A stretch of 64,000 nt of DNA from Rotaria sordida (Eukaryota > Rotifera > Eurotatoria > Philodinida > Philodinidae): NCBI GenBank assembly GCA_905250125.1, contig CAJNOL010000016.1:349207-413206 (forward strand), given 5' to 3'. Each line of letters begins with the position of its first letter. Position 1 is the first letter of the stretch. The notes beneath the pieces were generated by a model, which was given only the letters and a program-made list of their open reading frames with translations, was not told the DNA's origin and searched no databases. Positions 51,201-61,278 of this stretch are shown here, piece by piece. The translations under genes were made by a program, and so were the position numbers.

Positions 51201-52368
51201 ATCATACATGCGATTACTCAACACTTCAGTCATGAATACAAATTGGAATGATTTAGAATTAATCGTGAAAATTTAGACACATTTCATCATAAATCATGTT
51301 ATTATATACGGACAAATATCAATGTGTTGTAAACCTGTTGACCACACATCAATTATACTAGCCGAGTGATTAACGATAACTCGTTAATGATTATTATTCT
51401 TTAGAATAATTTTGAAACGAAATATTAATTTCGTATATTATTTAAATCAAATCAGTTTGCATTTATATATCGTATAAATAAAAGGCAAGACTATAGATTA
51501 CAACTCTACTGTCGAATATTATCTGAAATTCGTTTTTTTCTTTTTTAATGAAACATGGAAAGAAACAGAAACACTCGGCATGCAACATTGCTTGATGATC
51601 ATTGTTGACTTCCTACTCATCCGATATTATTATTTATTTAATAGGAGAAAGTATCAATATAATATTATATTTGCCGGGCTTGACACCATTTAATCTTTGG
51701 CGAAGTAATTCTGTCGAACGTAATTTACCTGATTAAGTAAATAAAACAATATTTGCTCATGCAGTTACCAAATACGGTTAAAAAAATGGCTGTTAGAAAA
51801 ATAATTCAAAAACATTTTCAGTTAACCGCTAAAGAATAGGACTTTCCATAAATAACCTTGATTAACTCTAATATCTACCTCTTGGATTTGTATCAAGTAG
51901 AGTTGTTGATGATGATTGTTTTCGTCTTAAAAAAAAAAAGAAGATTTCATATTAAAAAGTACAATGAAAAATTCAACTAAAACATACCGTTCTTCAAGAA
52001 CACGAGATTTATATATTTCATCACATGGATGATCCCATGATGATTTACCAGTATCAAAATTAAAATAATATAATTCTCCATTTTCTTCTTGACATGGTTT
52101 CCAGCCAAGTGGTAATGGTTTCATAATACCTTCTCTAGCTAACCAAAAAAGATGAGGTTCCTATAGCAAAAAACAAAAAAAAAAAAATTTCAAATGGTTG
52201 TTTAAAATTTTCTATCTTTTTTTATTCTCGATAATTTACTTTATCTGGTTCAATACCAATGTAAATTGCATATTCACGAATTTCTTCTTGAGTAGGTTCA
52301 TAATTTTCATCAAATTGTTCTTGTAAAATCGTTTGATTATTTATTTTATATTCCGGATATGTAATCAT
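45259..52368 (-). CDS. CEP164: CEP164-like centriole distal-appendage protein
   Basis: CEP164 sits on distal appendages of the mother centriole and recruits TTBK2 to start ciliogenesis. The N-terminus is diagnostic: [18 protein letters not shown] (family box), [17 protein letters not shown], then a WW domain [20 protein letters not shown] and [19 protein letters not shown], with both tryptophans. After this come acidic and Ser-rich exons and long Glu/Lys/Gln-rich stretches expected to form coiled coils (e.g. [40 protein letters not shown]). The last exon starts with a coiled coil and ends SSTKSSTY. About 14 exons; three long introns (about 46.2-48.0, 48.7-49.8 and 50.6-51.9 kb), two of which hold inverted-repeat elements. 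It is shorter than vertebrate CEP164, mainly in the coiled-coil part. The link of the C-terminal exons to the WW exons rests on phase and strand continuity. Confidence 0.85.
46290..46440. repeat. dispersed repeat, copy 1 (CEP164 intron)
   Basis: It shares CCGGATTTTTCTAGTTCCA and a following TGTATTTCTTGAC-like block with the repeat at 60.65-60.83 kb. Function unknown; probably a fragment of a transposable element. Confidence 0.5.
47112..47762. mobile_element. inverted-repeat element in CEP164 intron
   Basis: CGAAGAAAGTCTTCCAACTG on the left pairs with GTTGGAAAAGTTTCTTCG on the right. CAATGTGCATTATGTAGATC pairs with GATCCACATAATGTACATTG, and GAACATTGAATATCCTGAAA with TTTCAGAGTATTCAATGCTC. Arms are about 110 bp. 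The open frame at 47187-47372 lies inside it and has no independent support. Confidence 0.75.
47777..47865. repeat. small hairpin next to the 47-kb element
   Basis: AATTAAAACTGAAGTTAGTA pairs with TACTTAATTCAGTTTTAATT across a loop of about 40 bases. A candidate miniature foldback. Confidence 0.6.
48737..49432. mobile_element. inverted-repeat element with 15-bp flanking direct repeat (CEP164 intron)
   Basis: The 15-bp word AGTTAACTTTAAAAT occurs at 48737-48751 and again at 49418-49432, bracketing two imperfect arms of about 250 bp (e.g. CTAGATTATCAAAAATAATG versus CATTTTCGATAATCTAG, and AAAAATCATCGGATCTGCTT versus AGCAGACTCGATGATTTTT). The direct repeat is either an unusually long target duplication or part of the element ends. 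It has no coding capacity. Confidence 0.75.
50631..51880. other. long CEP164 intron without visible repeat
   Basis: A 1.25-kb AT-rich intron. I found no convincing inverted arms or open frame in it, in contrast to the other two long introns of this gene. Confidence 0.4.
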
Positions 52369-52772
52369 TATTGAATATGAAACCCACTTTAGATTTTTTT
52401 ATTCATAAAGATAAAAACAAAAAATTATATTTAGATTTAAGAATTGTGGCAGTCAATTTCTTTTTTTTCCAATATCTTGTTGAATCATCAAATTGAAGGT
52501 CTTCTTGTTTTTATTTATACTCTACTTCTTTTTTTTTCATCTTGTCTTATTTCATAGTACTGATTGTTGTCAAAGGAAACAACTCGTACACTCTCAATTT
52601 CCATTAGATGTCAGTGATGAACATGAATTTGATGAATAGTAGATTTTTTACAATCATATCTAACCTTTATTATTATTTTAATAACTCGAATCGTATTATT
52701 TTTGAGAACCTTTTTAATTAATAATAACGATATATGTCTATGAATAAAATGAAAAGTTTATTTTAATGATGT
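52369..52772. other. spacer between CEP164 and the peptide-precursor gene
   Basis: About 400 bp, AT-rich, with pyrimidine runs; no gene seen. It holds the 3' flank of the precursor gene and the CEP164 5' region. Confidence 0.45.
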
Positions 52773-53270
52773 TTAACCATGAACAAAACGTTTGCCATGA
52801 ACAAAGCGTTCTTCGAGAAGATCATCATCGTTATTCTGTTGTTCGGCATCTTCCTTCGGTGATCGACCATGAACAAAACCTTTTAAATAAGCTCTAAAAA
52901 AATTACAATGAATTAGTCTATATGATAAAAAAAATGAACTTTATTACCTTTTTGCCAAGAATTGATTATTCGTACAAAGATAATGACAAAATCTGCTAAG
53001 ATCATCATCTGGTTCACTGAATGCTGATCGAACTACACGAATGTTAGATCTAAAAAAATTTCAATATGAAAAACAAAAATATGATATCAATGGATTATTT
53101 TTACTTTGATTTTGAATCAGATAGCTAAAATAAAAAATTACGAGCATAATGTTTCGAATAATTAAATAAATATTTTGAAAACTTACACTAGATTCAGAAA
53201 GAACAGTAGTGAATAGTAGAAAGATAAGACACACAGCCATAGTAAACCGGACAATGATATTAGATTGCAT
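52773..53270 (-). CDS. putative neuropeptide precursor with FVHG units
   Basis: Four exons (53187-53270, 53105-53124, 52948-53049, 52773-52893) join in phase to 108 residues. Residues 1-25 form a signal peptide (hydrophobic core AVCLIFLLFTTVLS). Residues 43-69 form a 27-residue segment starting SAFSEPDDDLSRF, with a Cys pair four apart (FCHYLC), ending LAKR, a dibasic site. Then follows AYLKGFVHGR (70-79). After an acidic spacer come ERFVHGKR and a C-terminal FVHG (residues 99-108). All three FVHG units end in Gly, two followed by Arg or Lys-Arg, the third at the C-terminus, so each could yield a C-terminally amidated FVH peptide. Architecture (signal peptide, acidic spacers, basic cleavage sites, repeated Gly-ended units) is typical of neuropeptide precursors. 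I do not recognise the family. Very short exon 2 (20 nt) is the least certain part. Confidence 0.7.
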
Positions 53271-54054
53271 GATGATGTGTTGTTCACTCTAGATAAACGA
53301 TAGAATAAATGTCGTCTGAACTATTACTTTCCACTTACAAAAACCATTCAACAAAAACAAGATGAGAAAAAAGATTGATGTGGGCAGGACGTGTCTCTCT
53401 CTCGATGGAGTCCTTAAAAAAAATTATTTTGCTTCTCTCATCGCTCCTAATGATCAACAAATAGTCATTCATTGCGTTATCACTTTAGACGCATCCTTCC
53501 ATTTTATCGAAAACCAATAAGCTTGAGCTAATTCAATTGTAGTTTCTAGTCTGTATATGTTAACAAATATATACCTCATTACGGGTTTATCAAAGTTGTC
53601 TGAGTACCTAAACGATAAATGTGAATTAGATGTCTTGTGAACGAATCAAATTGATTGATATATTGATCTTTTCGATCTCCATATATAACATTAATAAATT
53701 CAAATGATGAATAAAACATATTATACACGACTCGTCATTTGTAAAGATAACGAGATTTTTGTTGACATTTCAAATCAAGACATTTTTTTTTGTCTTAATT
53801 TAGTATGAATATTGGAATCGATTTTTATCCCTTGAATAGTTTCCTCATAATAATCCTTTTAAAGCGATCAATCATTCAATTAACATATATGGATTGATGG
53901 AACATACAAATAATGTAAATAAATTTTATTTCGAAATAAAACGAGATAAAACATAGTTCGCTGAATTAAAAGATATAAAATAAAAACAATAAAAATAAAA
54001 TATATGCTTGATTAAAACTAAATAGCTGGAATGAATAGATGTCTATTGATTATT
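53271..54054. other. intergenic region upstream of the peptide-precursor gene
   Basis: No gene seen. It includes the promoter region of the peptide gene and the 3' flank of the PNPOx-like gene (an AATAAA-like run near 53930-54000). No long repeat found. Confidence 0.45.
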
Positions 54055-55730
54055 TTAAGTTAAAGTGAGTTTTTTATTTTCAGCAGCTAACGATGAATGA
54101 TCACCTAGAATAGCAGCTTTAGCTAATCCGTATAGTTTTTTCATAATTGATGCTGATGAATCCCAATATTCTGCTTCGACAATATTAATACTAAAAAAAT
54201 AATTGATATATTTCTAATAAGAAATATAAAATCACTTACCGAAGCAATGTTAAATCAGGGTCATCAAGTCCATTTGGAAACCTATATTGATAAAATACAT
54301 CAAATTCATCTATTTTTTTATTCTACATAGACCACTACAACAGTTTTTTTCACTCGACTCTCCTAAAAATCATAATTTAAGTCTAAGTATTCTCTGACCA
54401 TGCATAGATATATTTAGGATTATGCAAAATTTCAATCTTTTAGTTGTATTTTCTCGTTTCTTTCATATTAATCACCCATCATTTTTGATATGAGTTCGAA
54501 CTTTCTCTGTCCGAAATGTTGGATTGTTCACTACTAATACGGAATCTAAATGGATTTGAAATCCTCATGAGACAAACTGATTTTACCCATAGATTGGATT
54601 TTGTCATTGATATAAAAAATTATTTATTTTCGTGTACAATCATACTGCAAAATTCATCATATGAGAATTCAAACTCATATCGACTATGGTGTGTCGCTAG
54701 AAATTGTACGGAATCAATTTTAATCCCGATTTCGGTCATCGGAGCCATGAGAAAATAATTGTCTCAACAGGAATTAAAGACTATAGTTAATTGCGAATTA
54801 TCCTATGTATCATTAATCAGAACATAAGTCAAAAGAGATGACCCAAAAAGAAAATGCTAGTCATTGACTAAGTGAATCAAAAAATGAGTCTTGTAGAGTT
54901 CTTTTAGATATAGTACGAATAAATTCTGGAATAGTTTTCTCTAGATCAAGACCCAAAACGAGACTGGAAACAATAGGAAAGAAGCCATCAGGACGGAGAC
55001 CTAAAAAACTTGATCCCCCGTATCTTTGTGTTGCTAATATAAAAGCAATGAGAAAATACAACTATGCATACGACCTAAAACGCTGAAACTTTGCACATAA
55101 TCCTAAATATTTCTATGCATGATAATGGAATACTTGCACTTAAATGATCACTTTTAGGAGAGTTAAGCGAAGAAAGTTTCGTAGTACTTCATGTATTATT
55201 TTGATTTACCAAATTTTAAGAGAATCATTCCATAAATCCTTCTTTTTTGTATTATCATCAACTAAATTAGCACGACCACTAATTGAAACATCTTAAAAGA
55301 TTTCAATTATATTATAATAAGATTAATATATAGAATAGAATCATACATGAGTGATGATCAGAATCTGCATAAGATACATTGACTTCTTCTGAACCCCTTT
55401 TTAATTCTGTAATCTTATGTGCTAAAATAAAAAAAGGCCAGAAACTAATAAATATTGATTTATTAATAAATATATTACTGCTTCGATGTGTAAAAAACCA
55501 AAGTTCACCATGGAATGAATCAGCTTGTTTATTAATCATTGGTCTCAAAAAAGAAAAAGAAATACAGATTTCTAAATTGTTTTAAAAATGAATTCAATAG
55601 AACAAAAATTCTACCGGCTATGAAGTGTACCATCTTCATTAACTGTTGTTAACATTGCAAATTTAACATGACGAATAATTTCGAAAAGTTTTTCAAGATC
55701 TTTTTGATCTTCATGACTTGTTGCTGTCAT
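54055..55730 (-). CDS. pyridoxamine-phosphate-oxidase-like FMN-binding stress protein (bacterial GSP26 type)
   Basis: Six exons (55615-55730, 55479-55543, 55347-55421, 55210-55291, 54240-54281, 54055-54190) join exactly in phase to 171 residues. The product resembles small split-barrel flavoproteins annotated in bacteria as general stress protein 26 or PNPOx family: FEIIRHVKFAMLTTVNEDGT, LHSRPMINKQ, HGELWFFTHRS, EEVNVSYADSDHHSYVSISG, GRANLVDD, LWNDSLKIWFPNGLDDPDLT and LLRINIVEAEYWDSS. In that family the HSRPM and WFFT segments contact FMN; substrate is generally unknown. These proteins are common in bacteria and rare in animals, so horizontal acquisition is likely, but five introns show it is domesticated. 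Intron 4 (54282-55209) holds an inverted-repeat element. The glutaredoxin gene lies 176 bp upstream on the same strand. Confidence 0.85.
54330..55195. mobile_element. inverted-repeat element filling a PNPOx intron
   Basis: CGACTCTCCTAAAAATCATA (left) pairs with TGATCACTTTTAGGAGAG (right). ATGCATAGATATATTTAGGA pairs with TCCTAAATATTTCTATGCAT, followed by TTATGCAAAATTTCA versus TGAAACTTTGCACATAA. Arms are about 120 bp; the central 600 bp is non-coding (two short open frames, no likeness). The element makes up nearly the whole 928-bp intron. Confidence 0.75.
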
Positions 55731-55906
55731 CTTTATTTTTGTTTTTCTAAAATATTAATTAGCATAAACTAGACAAAACAAAAAGCAAAGTCAATTGGGT
55801 TATGTTTATTTGTAAAGTTTTAAAAAGAAAAAATCGCAAGTATGATATTAAATGTAGAATAAATTGAAAAGGAGTCTTGAATAACAATGTATCATTCTGT
55901 TTATTT

Positions 55907-56331
55907 TTACTCCTCTAATGCATTGACTTTTTTCAATTTTTTTTCAAGTTCACCTTGTTTTTCTAATCTTTCTGTATCATCACCACCACCAATACATTCA
56001 CCATCAATAAATACACGTGGAACTGTATCTGCATCTGTAATTCGTCCAAGTTCATCTTGATAGTCATCGCCATTTTCCATTTTATCAAGTTCAATAACTT
56101 TATAATCTTTTATTTTGTATTTACCAAGAATTTTTTTGGCTTTTGTACAATATGGACCTTTATACAACAAAAAAAAAATTACTATTTTCTTTTTTTGAAA
56201 ACAAAAATGTGTTTTTTTTACATACAAGAAGTTTTTGAAAATACCATAACTTTATGATCCTTAATTAATTGATTGATTTCATCCTTTATACTATTTCCAC
56301 TAGCTTTATCGCCTGAACCACTGGATGACAT
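55907..56331 (-). CDS. GLRX: dithiol glutaredoxin
   Basis: Two exons (56226-56331 and 55907-56157) give 118 residues. Glutaredoxins reduce protein disulfides and glutathione mixed disulfides using glutathione. The dithiol active site CPYC is created across the splice junction (FSKTSC, then PYCTKAKK). TVPRVFIDGECIGGGDD holds the cis-proline TVP motif and the GG glutathione-binding turn of the family. A Ser/Gly-rich N-terminal extension (MSSSGSGDKASG) precedes the fold; no clear targeting signal, so cytosolic is likely. The C-terminus ends in a charged helix (ELEKKLKKVNALEE). It lies 176 bp upstream of the PNPOx-like gene on the same strand. Confidence 0.93.
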
Positions 56332-57834
56332 GATGAATAGATGAGAAGAAAATAAAATAGTGTTGAAACGCGATTTTATATTGAAAAAATGAAGAAAAAT
56401 CTAGAAGAAATATGAATCATTAATTCAAGGAGACACAATAGCTACATACGAAAAGAAACAGAAGGAAAGAAAGAAAAATAATGATCCTAGGATATACTAA
56501 AGGAGAATGCAAAAATTTTGCAGCGTCATCATCATTGTCATTGGTTTACTACATAACTGGTCTTAAAGAAATTTTGATTTCTCTACGTACTAAGAATCAC
56601 GATACCTTGACATATCAAAAATATCCAATGCACTCATTAGTCTATTTGACAAGGTTAATAAGAGAATGACGATATCGATATATTGCTGGTTGTATGAAGT
56701 ACTCAACATGTGATCGAATCTCATGACACAATTCAATCTTACAATAAACTAAGATTCAAATTGGTTGATGCGTCATTTATATCAAACATTGATATCTTAT
56801 CTCACGTTATCAACTATAGAATTAATCCGTTCGAGTTCTATATACACAGTTTTACCTGATGATCTTTTAATATAATTCAGCAATTTTAGAAGTATTCTGG
56901 AAAATAACAACATTATTGTGGAACTCGCATATATATTTTCAAAAGAAGCTAGCGAGTGTAAGTGTTTAAGGCGAATTTTTCCTACTCTTTTCTAGCGTTT
57001 TTTGAGTTTTCGCAACAGCGAGGAGCTATTCAGAGGTCAGTGAGTACGTTTACTCTAGTAACCGATGGTAATACACGCCCGACTTCTTTCTCATAGTTCT
57101 TTTGCAATGGAAAAAAAAGGCCCTGAACTGTATTAACAATTGAGTTCTAGAACGTTCCAAAGTCTTTCTTGAAACTTAAATGTCTGGCATACGTTTATAA
57201 ATAGTTTTTATACAGATAAATAATTATACAAAAAAAATGTCACGAACGGTGGATAGTATCGTATTGTTTTACCACAGTCGTCATATGATCAACATAAAAA
57301 AGGATGAACTGATCAAGCCATAACGTTGGAGAACAATCAAAATTGATGTTTCTGAGTTTATCAAGATGCATAGTAACGTGTTGACACCTACTGTGGATAT
57401 AATCGATGTGTACAAAAGTCTTATTTATCAGTTGAATCAATGATTAGAATAATAATAATAAAAGTTACATTAAGAAAAATGGAATATAGAAAAGAAAAAC
57501 AAGAAGTTCAGATAGCAACAAGGCAAGTAAACAATAGAGCGTCTGTAAAATATTAAAAAAATTCTGTTCGAAATTCAAAAATCAAGCGATTATCCTAGGA
57601 AAACAACTACAGATTGTAAGAAATTTTTTACTTCATGTATTTTGTATTAGAATAATGACGCTAAAGAACACATGTGTGTTCGATATTTTAATCCTAAAGA
57701 GGCTGTGCTTACAAGCTTTTTATTTCGATCACCAGTAAATTCATTTTATAACAAGATTAACATGATTCTATGTATCAAAAACAAACCTTAATGAAATTAA
57801 AGAAGGCGCTAAAAGATACGCTATTTGTCTTTTT
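56332..57834. other. intergenic region between divergent GLRX and BK-beta-like gene
   Basis: No supported gene. Two short open frames (56481-56669 and minus 57240-57440) have no family likeness. The promoters of both divergent genes should be here. A less AT-rich block around 56960-57100 shows no obvious structure. Confidence 0.45.
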
Positions 57835-60800
57835 ATGCAAGAAAGATCAACAGAATCTAATAATATTAATGAACTAGAACTCGATCCTAATAATAATTCT
57901 TCAAGTCGTCGTCGTCTCTATTTTCTTAGTTCATGGTTAGATAAATTTGAAAGAAATAAACTTGAATTTTATTCTGTTATATTTGGTATATCTGGTATTA
58001 GTTTAATTGCTCTTGGTCTATGTATTTTCCTTATAATCTATATAACATACGAATATCATTTAATAAATAAAATTGATTGTGCAATTATAAATATAACACA
58101 TACACATGTAAAATTATGTGCATCACGTCGATGTCGAATTTTTAATTATTGTATTCCTTACGTATGTACAAGTAAGTAAAATTGATTTTGTTTGAAATAC
58201 ATGGTGTTTCAAAAGTTCGAACAAAAAAAAAGACCATAAATAATTTCTCAGCAATTCAAGTAATTTTAATACTGTTTTTTTTCACAGTTTTATCACATAA
58301 TAATCTTTAAATTAATCGTCTATATCTACAGAAGTCAGAATTAAAATAGTTTTACTGATTGTCCAATTTGAGCCAGCTACTGTTGTCACCTTACATCCTG
58401 AAAATTGAATTCGGTAAAAATGTACCAACTGAATCACACTTTCGAGATTTTATGAAATTGATACTGTGGAAAATCGATCACATTCTGGAAGGCCTACAAC
58501 AATCACTGAAGTTAATCATACTTTTGAAAATGAGCTTCACAATATTATCTTATTCGAATTTGATTATGAGTAAAACTATTGTAATTCTGACTTCTTTAAG
58601 TGGAAACATTTTATTTCAAATATATTTTAGTGAATATGTAATTAAACTGTAAAGAGAAAATATTTAAATCCCTTGAATTGCTGAGAAGCTATTTGGGTTT
58701 TCCGTTTCGTGTCGCTTGGACTTTTCGAATACTCTGTAGATTAAAATAAAAATAAAATACTTTTTTTTTCTTGAACTAGTTGTTTTTGTACGTTATCATT
58801 ATAATAATTTTTCATATGAATCGAAACTTTTTCCATATAATATTAATTTAAATTCATCATGTTCTTATGAACCATCATCATGTATATCTCGTTCACGTAT
58901 TCAAAATGAACAAATAACCTTTCTAAAAACGATTATTTTTAATCACTCAAAAATAAATCAATGTTGTCTTCATTCATTAACTCAACAACCTATAATTTGT
59001 TATAATTATTTTAATTCTATACAATATTCTATTAGTATTACGTCTATTATAATGTGTTTTTTAATTGGTTTAATTTTTATTTTTATTGGAACAATAACAC
59101 ATTTACATCTTAATAATTATTTAAAATCTCCTTATAAACATGAAGAAAATTTTCTTGATACAATATTAAATTTTCATTTTAGTAATGGCACAATAGGATC
59201 AGTTATTGAAAAAACAACACCAGTTAATTATGATATATTAACACAAACAATAAGTCATCATAATACACCATCAACAACAAAAATTTATCCGAATGATAAT
59301 TTACTTTTATTTGATATTGATGAAGAAAATAAAATTTTTCAAAAAGAATGTTTACATTTTAATCATCAAGAAAAAATACAAAATGAAATTATTCGGTTAG
59401 TTAATCGAACAAAAAATACATAGGGCATACACAAGAAGTAATGAGGCGTCGACACTATAATATCGTATAGAAAGCTCAAAAAAAACCTTCTCCGTTTATA
59501 TACTGATAGTCTGCTCTATAATTCTAAAATATTTCATTATTCTTTAGTTGCTATTATAATATAGGGAGTACGCAGCAAAAATAGTAGCTGCTCAACGAAG
59601 AATAAATATAGAAACATATTCATTAAGTTTTCATTTCATCAACTGTGTTGAAGTCATCATTCGGATTGCTTACATAGAATTGCATCCGTTGGATCTATTT
59701 ATCGAAAGTTTTTCTATGTTTTGCTCTAATAGATCATGCACTTAGTTATAGAAGAAAGTATTTCATCCGGAATCGCTTTTGGTTTTGTTTGATCAAGTCC
59801 AACGACCAAAAATCACATATGTACGGTTTGCCATTATCTTGACAAAGTATAATAGCATAAGTATCAAACAAAGGTCTTGACTTCTTGGCTTCGTTGCCAA
59901 TAGGCTGAAAACAATCACAGCTCTAATATCGGTGAGTGAAAAATTGACTCTGTTTCATATAATGGATAAAAACAGAACCAGTTGACTTAAAGAAGATGAT
60001 TACTAATGTCGTTATAGATAGAATCGACAGTTTGCACGATTTACTATCCGTTGATTACACAAAAAATATATACCAGCTAGCGCTTTGCTTCTGCGAAGAT
60101 TTACTTTCCGTTAATTATTTGGAAGAAGAGAAATGAGCGAATGAGTAGTCATTGCGACAATCAATGTATTATCAGAACGAAAAAGATATCTCAATCCAAA
60201 AGCTTTCAAGAACGCTGAAATATCTATACGATCTTCATCATAAAATTACCACAATTTCATTAAACATTCATCTGTTATGACCTTATTTTTCCGACATCTT
60301 GGAGTTGAAGCATGTGAGTGTGAAATTTGGATGAGGAGAAGAACTATACCTACATCCTCAACAGAAAGTAAATGCTCTCACAAAATTGGAATAGATTTTT
60401 TTTTTGTTATCAATGGATAGCAAATCATGCATACGCGAATAGGCATACATGATGATGCATAAATGACTATATCATCTGATTCCTAGCGATGAACTTTCGC
60501 CGAAATTTTGATTATTATGATATCAACTAAAGAATTATGAAATATTGTAGAATTATAGAGCACTGTTTGGACTATCACAGAATATAAAGAGAGAAAATTT
60601 TCTTCAGCTTTCAATACAGTCTCAGATCAATGATTCCAAGGCATGAATCCGTGAATTTTCGGTAGGATTCCACTGGAATACTCTGGAAAATGGTAGGAAT
60701 TCGGCAGCCGGATTTTTCTAGTTCCAGTCGTAATCAGGCCAATTCGGTCATTGGATTCCTACTTCTAAATTCTTACCATTTTCTCGAGTTTTCCGATCGG

Positions 60801-61163
60801 AACTGTCCGTATTTCTTAACATGAGATATTATAGTGCCAACATCATTATTTTTAGAATGCTCTAAGTAGAAATTTTTTTTTTTTGTTGTCTTTTCTAGAC
60901 AATATCAATTAGGTAATGATGAAATAAAAACTATATTAAAGACAATTGAAAATAATTTTCAACAACAAAATCATTTAGAATTACCAAAAAATTCTATTGA
61001 AAGAATTAAATATCTACTCGAAAAAATCGATAATCTTGATCTTTATTTTCCAACAATACATAAACAATTATCAATGGATCAAATATCAGATTCTACATCT
61101 CTCGATCATCATTCTTCACCTATTTCTGTTTCACATCCACATGTTCATTTTCGAATAAAATAA
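57835..61163 (+). CDS. two-TM channel auxiliary subunit, BK beta (KCNMB)/TipE-like
   Basis: Three exons (57835-58171, 58780-59395, 60899-61163) fit in phase to 405 residues. Topology: cytoplasmic N-terminus, TM1 about residues 45-75 (FGISGISLIALGLCIFLIIY), a Cys-rich extracellular loop with N-glycosylation sites, TM2 (SIIMCFLIGLIFIFIGTI), and a long polar tail. Loop features match the KCNMB pattern: CIPYVCTIVFVRY resembles the conserved YPCLQV strand, NSSCSYEPSSC resembles the KCSY-P-C segment, and CCLHSLTQQPIICY follows before TM2. Proteins of this kind bind Slo1 or insect sodium channels and change gating. The tail of about 200 residues is much longer than in vertebrate beta subunits. Assignment rests on topology and a few Cys motifs. 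If intron 2 is not spliced, the frame stops at about 59423. Intron 1 is almost entirely a transposon remnant. Confidence 0.6.
58200..58745 (+). mobile_element. decayed DNA transposon filling intron 1 of the BK-beta-like gene
   Basis: The ends pair as imperfect inverted repeats: ATGGTGTTTCAAAAGTTCGA at 58201 versus GGACTTTTCGAATACTCTGT at 58718, and inner TCTCAGCAATTCAAG at 58249 versus CTTGAATTGCTGAGA at 58671. Between them lies a broken transposase-like frame. The element accounts for about 545 of 608 intron bases. Confidence 0.75.
58338..58560 (+). pseudogene. broken N-terminal helix-turn-helix of a transposase-like protein
   Basis: Three frames in succession read RIKIVLLIVQFEPATVV, then FGKNVPTESHFRDF, then ENRSHSGRPTTITEVNH. 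Together they resemble the N-terminal DNA-binding region (DUF4817-like: KEFGKN-P-, SV-R-GRPSTIT) of proteins linked to Tc1/mariner-type elements. Frameshifts and in-frame stops break it, and no catalytic domain remains. Confidence 0.6.
59396..60898. other. intron 2 of the BK-beta-like gene
   Basis: A 1.5-kb intron. It includes a weak GTGTGAG hairpin at about 60310-60365 and the dispersed repeat at 60.65 kb. No gene or large inverted repeat was recognised in the rest. Confidence 0.5.
60640..60840. repeat. dispersed palindromic repeat, copy 2
   Basis: It contains CCGGATTTTTCTAGTTCCAG, shared with 46.37 kb, and is itself palindromic (GAAAATGGTAGGAATTCGG versus TTCTTACCATTTTC). Confidence 0.55.
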
Positions 61164-61278
61164 AAACAAAATATTTTCTTTTTCTTTTATAAGACAACAT
61201 TTTCAAATGGTTTACCTGTTCTTATAAAAAAACAAAAACAAAAAACAATTCGGCTTACATAAGAATTTGTTTTTCTTT

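Noticed and set aside
58359..58652. Continuous 97-codon open frame in intron 1 of the BK-beta-like gene
   Set aside because: Only its first part lies in the original frame of the transposase-like protein; the matching segments before and after are in other frames, so this is a broken remnant, not a gene.
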